Shown here: one piece after another, positions 5,279-8,192 of the stretch
How positions within the stretch are numbered: position 1 is the stretch's first letter
Layout of the letters: the number at the start of each line of letters is the position of its first letter
Notes under the pieces: generated by a model
Told to the model about the DNA's origin: nothing
The model's input: the letters and a program-made list of their open reading frames with translations, nothing else
Database searches by the model: none
Translations under genes and position numbers: made by a program
Assembly: GCA_023423605.1 (NCBI GenBank)
Contig: JAFAFF010000180.1
Coordinates: forward strand, 1-8,192
DNA length: 8,192 nucleotides
Direction: 5' to 3'
From: Pseudomonadota bacterium
GTDB lineage: Bacteria > Pseudomonadota > Gammaproteobacteria > Xanthomonadales > Xanthomonadaceae

Positions 5279-6621
5279 TGGCGGGGGGGCGGATGGATCT
5301 GCGTCAGCGCACCGGCATCAGCGCCGCGGAGTACCGGCGCCGACGCCGCCAGTTGATGGAAATGGCGGGTGAAGATGCCATCCTGGTGCTGCCGGCCGCA
5401 TCGGAAAAGGTGCGCAGCCTGGATACGCATTATCCGTATCGCCAGGATTCGGATTTCTGGTACCTGGGCGGCTTTCCGGAGCCGGAAGCGGTGCTGGTGC
5501 TGATACCCGGGCGCCGCCACGGCGAGACGATCCTGTTCTGCCGCGAGCGTGATCCAGAACGTGAAGCCTGGGATGGCGGCCGCGCCGGCACCGAAGGCGC
5601 GGTGCAGGATTACGGCATGGACGATGCCTACCCGATCGATGACCTGGACGACATCCTTCCCGGCATGCTGGAGGGGCGCTCGCGGGTGTACTACCACTTC
5701 GGGCGCGATGCGGAATTCGATCTGAAGCTGATCGGCTGGGTGAACCGCGTGCGTTCGCAGGTGCGGCATGGCGCGCAGCCGCCGCATGAGTTCCTGGAGC
5801 TGCGACATCTGCTGCATGAGCAGCGTCTGTTCAAATCCGCAGCAGAAGTGGCGCTGATGGAGCAGGCGGCACGGATAAGCGTGCAGGCGCATCGCGCGGC
5901 GATGCGGGCCGCCCATGCGGGCATCCATGAGTATGAACTGCAGGCCGAGCTGGAACGTGTCTTCCGCGCCAATGATGCCTGCGCGGCCTATTCGAGCATC
6001 GTCGGCGCGGGGCGCAATGGCTGCATCCTGCATTACCGCGACAACAACGCGCGCGTGCGTGACGGCGAGCTGGTGCTGATCGATGCCGGTGCGGAATATC
6101 GTGGGTATGCCAGTGACATCACGCGCACGTTTCCGGTGGGCGGGCATTTCAGCGCCGAGCAGCGTGCGCTGCATGATCTGGTGGGCGCTGCGCAGGCGGC
6201 CGCGCTGGCGCAGGCACGGCCCGGTACGCCGTATGAAGCCGGTCATCTGGCGGCGGTGGAAACGCTGACCGAAGGATTGCTGCGGCTGGGATTGCTGAAG
6301 GGCACGCTGGAACAGAACATCGCCGAAGCGCGGTACAGGCGATTCTATCGGCACAAGACCGGCCACTGGATCGGCCTGGACGTGCATGATGTGGGCGATT
6401 ATCGGCTGGCGGGCGATTCGCGCCTGCTGGAGCCGGGCATGGTATTCACCATCGAGCCGGGGCTGTACATCGATGCCGGGGATACGACGGTAGAGGCACG
6501 CTGGCGAGGCATCGGCATCCGCACCGAGGACGATGTGCTGATCACCGATGACGGCCATCGCGTGTTGACCGAAGGCCTGGCACGCAGTGCCGACGAGATC
6601 GAAGCGTTCATGGCGGGATAA
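5278..6621 (+). CDS. pepP: Xaa-Pro aminopeptidase P (M24B)
   Basis: PepP removes an N-terminal residue when proline is second, a cytoplasmic step in peptide turnover. The 447-residue protein has the AMP_N domain (about 12-150, with Y-P-Y-R-Q-D-S-D-F-W-Y-L at 52-63) and the M24 pita-bread domain (about 190-430). All five metal ligands are visible: D269 in L-I-D-A-G, D280 in A-S-D-I-T-R-T, H363 in T-G-H-W-I-G, E393 in T-I-E-P-G and E417 in I-R-T-E-D-D. H370 in D-V-H-D is also kept. The ATG at 5278 overlaps the ygfB stop by one base. An in-frame ATG at 5293, just after a run of seven Gs, may be the real start, since the conserved sequence begins there. In many relatives pepP is followed by ubiH; here a 174-bp spacer and convergent pepQ follow. 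Confidence 0.96.
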   Translation: MAGGRMDLRQRTGISAAEYRRRRRQLMEMAGEDAILVLPAASEKVRSLDTHYPYRQDSDFWYLGGFPEPEAVLVLIPGRRHGETILFCRERDPEREAWDGGRAGTEGAVQDYGMDDAYPIDDLDDILPGMLEGRSRVYYHFGRDAEFDLKLIGWVNRVRSQVRHGAQPPHEFLELRHLLHEQRLFKSAAEVALMEQAARISVQAHRAAMRAAHAGIHEYELQAELERVFRANDACAAYSSIVGAGRNGCILHYRDNNARVRDGELVLIDAGAEYRGYASDITRTFPVGGHFSAEQRALHDLVGAAQAAALAQARPGTPYEAGHLAAVETLTEGLLRLGLLKGTLEQNIAEARYRRFYRHKTGHWIGLDVHDVGDYRLAGDSRLLEPGMVFTIEPGLYIDAGDTTVEARWRGIGIRTEDDVLITDDGHRVLTEGLARSADEIEAFMAG

Positions 6622-6627
6622 GGGGTT

Positions 6628-6697
6628 CTGCAGGGCTTGCAGCCCTGCACCCGCAGAAGCAACAGCAACAGCAGAAGCAACAGCAACAACTGCAGGG
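6628..6697 (+). repeat. pepP 3' region: hairpin plus 18-bp tandem repeat of A-R-N triplets
   Basis: Seven bases after the pepP stop, TGCAGGGCT (6629-6637) and AGCCCTGCA (6641-6649) form a 9-bp hairpin with a 3-base loop and no T tract. Then GCAGAAGCAACAGCAACA is repeated twice exactly (6653-6670 and 6671-6688). In one register, 6655-6690 reads as twelve unbroken A-R-N triplets (AGA, AGC or AAC), the pattern bound by the distal face of Hfq. CTGCAGGG then recurs at 6690-6697, so the CCCTGCA arm (6643-6649) could pair with either copy. The sequence facts are certain; the role as Hfq site or dispersed repeat is inference. Confidence 0.8.
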
Positions 6698-6709
6698 TCG
6701 TGGGCTGGC

Positions 6710-6730
6710 GGGGCGGGGTGGGTGGGCGGG
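6710..6730 (+). other. G-quadruplex-forming sequence between pepP and pepQ
   Basis: Five guanine runs of three or four (6710-6713, 6715-6718, 6720-6722, 6724-6726, 6728-6730) are separated by single C or T loops. Four or more runs with one-base loops are the most stable class of predicted G-quadruplex. It lies on the plus strand, so it would appear in pepP read-through RNA, while pepQ read-through RNA would be C-rich. It could serve as a roadblock or 3'-end element for the convergent pair. The rest of the spacer (6731-6795) is GC-rich with short palindromes and no gene. Confidence 0.7.
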
Positions 6731-6795
6731 TCCCGCACCGTCTGGCCACCCGGCGCCGGCGGCCCGCAAGCCAGCACGCCCCAGCCGCGAGGGGC

Positions 6796-8127
6796 TCAGC
6801 CGTTCGCCGCCGCGAACACCGGCCGCGTCAGGTTGTCCGCTTCACCATCGGTGCACAGCACTTCATCCTCGATGCGGATACCGCCGTATGGGCGGAAGAA
6901 ATCCACCCGCGCCCAGTCGATGCTGCCGCCATGCCCGGCCTGCTTCACCTCCTCCAGCAGCATGTCGATGAAGTACACGCCAGGCTCGATGGTCACCACC
7001 ATGCCCGGCTCCAGTACCCGGGTCATGCGCAGGTAAGGATGGCCGGCAGGCCGCTCGATGCGGCCGCCGTTTTCGCTCGCGGCGAAACCCGCTACATCGT
7101 GTACCTGCAGGCCGATCAGGTGGCCCAGCCCATGCGGGAAGAACGCCGCGCTGACGCCGGTTTCCACCGCGGTCTGCGGCGATACCGTGATCACGCCGGC
7201 ATCCTTCAGCACGCCCATCAGTGCAAGATGCGCATCCACATGCAGCTGCCGGTAGTCCACACCGGCACGTACGCCCGCGCAAAGCTGCTGTTGGACCGCA
7301 TCCACGGCCTGGATCATCGCCGCGAACTCGTCGTGCCCATGTGCTGCCCAGGTACGCGTGATGTCGCTGGCATACCCGTGCGCGCTGGCGCCGGCATCGA
7401 TCAGGAAGCTGCGCAGCGGCTGCGGCGCGCGCCGGCCCAGTTCGGTGTAGTGCAGCACGGCAGCGTGCTCGTTGAGGGCAATGATGTTCCCGTAAGGAAG
7501 CTCGTTGCTGTCCTGGCCTACCGCCGCGCAGTACGCCATATGGATCGAAAACTCATCGGCACCGTTGCGGAACGCCGCTTCGGCAGCGCGGTGGCCACGC
7601 ACCGCCGATACCTGCGCCTGCCGCATCAGCGCCACTTCATATGGCGTCTTGAACGCGCGGTGGTATTCCAGGTAATCCACCACCGCAGCCGGGTTGTCCG
7701 GCACCCAGTCACCCAGCGCGCTCTGCGGTTCGCCCAGCACCGCGCAGCGTGCACGGTCCTTGGGCAGCAGTGGCAGTGCCTCTTCCGGCGTGCGGATCAC
7801 CTGGATGTCGAAATGCTCCACCCACCAGCCGCTGGGAGCATCCGGCACCACGTGCCAGTAATCGAAGGGCTGGTGGAAGATCACCTGTGGGCGCTTGCCG
7901 GGGGTGAACACGATCCAGCTGTGCGGAACGCGGGTCAGCGGCAGCCAGGCCTTGAACTGGGGATTCACCGCGTACGGATAATCGCGGTCGTCGAATACCT
8001 GGTAGTGCAGGGTGCCGCTGGGAACCACCAGATGGTCGAAGCCCCCGCGCGCCAGCGCCGTTTCGGCACGCCGGCAGAGCACGGCCAGGTGGTCGGAATA
8101 GAGGACGGCGGGATCTTGCTGGTTCAT
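6796..8127 (-). CDS. pepQ: Xaa-Pro dipeptidase (prolidase, M24B)
   Basis: PepQ splits dipeptides that have a C-terminal proline, completing the breakdown of proline-containing peptides in the cytoplasm. The 443 residues equal the E. coli PepQ length, and the sequence follows it closely: N-P-Q-F-K-A-W-L-P (55-63), F-K-T-P-Y-E (159-164) and A-L-N-E-H-A-A-V-L-H-Y-T (217-228). The metal ligands are D244 in L-I-D-A-G, D255 in A-S-D-I-T-R-T, H336 in H-G-L-G-H, E381 in T-I-E-P-G and E420 in I-R-I-E-D. The PepQ-specific insert after Y-F-I-D (385-388) before G-G-I-R-I-E is present. The start at 8127 is set by the match with the E. coli N-terminus; only a weak GAG lies upstream. The gene converges on pepP. 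A CACAAT box lies 29 nt before the start. Confidence 0.97.
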   Translation of the reverse strand: MNQQDPAVLYSDHLAVLCRRAETALARGGFDHLVVPSGTLHYQVFDDRDYPYAVNPQFKAWLPLTRVPHSWIVFTPGKRPQVIFHQPFDYWHVVPDAPSGWWVEHFDIQVIRTPEEALPLLPKDRARCAVLGEPQSALGDWVPDNPAAVVDYLEYHRAFKTPYEVALMRQAQVSAVRGHRAAEAAFRNGADEFSIHMAYCAAVGQDSNELPYGNIIALNEHAAVLHYTELGRRAPQPLRSFLIDAGASAHGYASDITRTWAAHGHDEFAAMIQAVDAVQQQLCAGVRAGVDYRQLHVDAHLALMGVLKDAGVITVSPQTAVETGVSAAFFPHGLGHLIGLQVHDVAGFAASENGGRIERPAGHPYLRMTRVLEPGMVVTIEPGVYFIDMLLEEVKQAGHGGSIDWARVDFFRPYGGIRIEDEVLCTDGEADNLTRPVFAAANG

Positions 8128-8156
8128 CGCGGCGACTCGCTGGAAAACAGCCCATG

Positions 8157-8162
8157 ATTGTG
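8157..8162 (-). promoter_or_regulatory. Possible -10 element of pepQ (CACAAT)
   Basis: CACAAT on the minus strand, 29 nt before the pepQ ATG, within GGCACAAT as before fau. No convincing -35 hexamer lies 16-18 bp upstream. The call rests on the recurrence of the box at a fixed distance. Confidence 0.35.
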
Positions 8163-8174
8163 CCGCAACCAGGG

Positions 8175-8192
8175 TCCGGCCGCTGTGCCGGA
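8175..8192. repeat. Short GC-rich hairpin at the window edge
   Basis: TCCGGC (8175-8180) and GCCGGA (8187-8192) are reverse complements around a 6-base loop. Its wording resembles a GC-rich REP stem, but the diagnostic GTAG is absent on the visible side and the other side is cut off. It may be a degenerate REP unit or a chance palindrome upstream of pepQ. Confidence 0.3.

Noticed and set aside
5257..6777. A 506-codon open frame on the minus strand opposite pepP
   Set aside because: It is a mirror of the GC-rich codon pattern of pepP, which has complete catalytic motifs on the plus strand. The product is rich in His, Arg and Gln and resembles no family I know.
6731..6813. GC-rich palindromes near the pepQ stop, considered as a pepQ terminator
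   Set aside because: The best stem (GCCCC/GGGGC) is five base pairs, touches the stop codon and lacks a U tract on the minus strand.
6637..8157. A 506-codon open frame on the plus strand opposite pepQ
   Set aside because: It is antisense to a full-length PepQ with all metal ligands. It begins in the repeat and G-rich spacer and shows no domain or ribosome site.

Overview
The window is a stretch of ordinary chromosome from a GC-rich gammaproteobacterium. Gene content, gene order and protein style point to the Xanthomonadaceae, most likely Stenotrophomonas. The block pepP / ygfB / TIGR02449-family gene / zapA / 6S RNA / fau / EVE is the conserved gammaproteobacterial 6S RNA neighbourhood, also known from Pseudomonas, and in part from E. 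coli, where rpiA also lies nearby. No phage, insertion sequence, CRISPR array, tRNA or rRNA is visible.

Layout. Positions 1-209 (minus) hold the N-terminal part of thiamine phosphate synthase (thiE), cut by the window edge. It diverges from a small rubredoxin (279-470, plus). A minus-strand run then fills most of the left half. In transcription order it is a TIGR02449-family coiled-coil protein, zapA, a 17-bp perfect hairpin, 6S RNA (ssrS, about 3967-3781), an intrinsic terminator, 5-formyltetrahydrofolate cyclo-ligase (fau), an EVE-domain protein, rpiA, a DUF192 lipoprotein and a SirB1-family protein. The fau-to-sirB1 segment is tightly packed and looks like one operon. On the plus strand, ygfB (UPF0149) and pepP are coupled by a one-base stop/start overlap and diverge from the TIGR02449/zapA pair. 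pepQ (Xaa-Pro dipeptidase) lies on the minus strand, tail to tail with pepP.

How the genes fit together. zapA and its coiled-coil partner belong to cell division. 6S RNA adjusts sigma-70 RNA polymerase in stationary phase. fau and rpiA serve one-carbon and pentose-phosphate metabolism. PepP and PepQ both cut Xaa-Pro bonds: PepP removes N-terminal residues from peptides and PepQ splits dipeptides, so they complement each other in peptide recycling.

The genes themselves are housekeeping. The less explained material is in the spacers. The 174-bp pepP/pepQ gap holds a hairpin, an 18-bp tandem repeat that reads as twelve consecutive A-R-N triplets (the Hfq distal-face pattern), and a five-run G tract with one-base loops (G-quadruplex candidate). 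A GTAG-flanked REP-like hairpin sits in the zapA/ygfB divergent region. A strong terminator separates 6S RNA from fau, and fau and pepQ share a CACAAT box exactly 29 nt before their start codons. I see no convincing new multi-gene system; the pepP 3' region is the best candidate for something undescribed.
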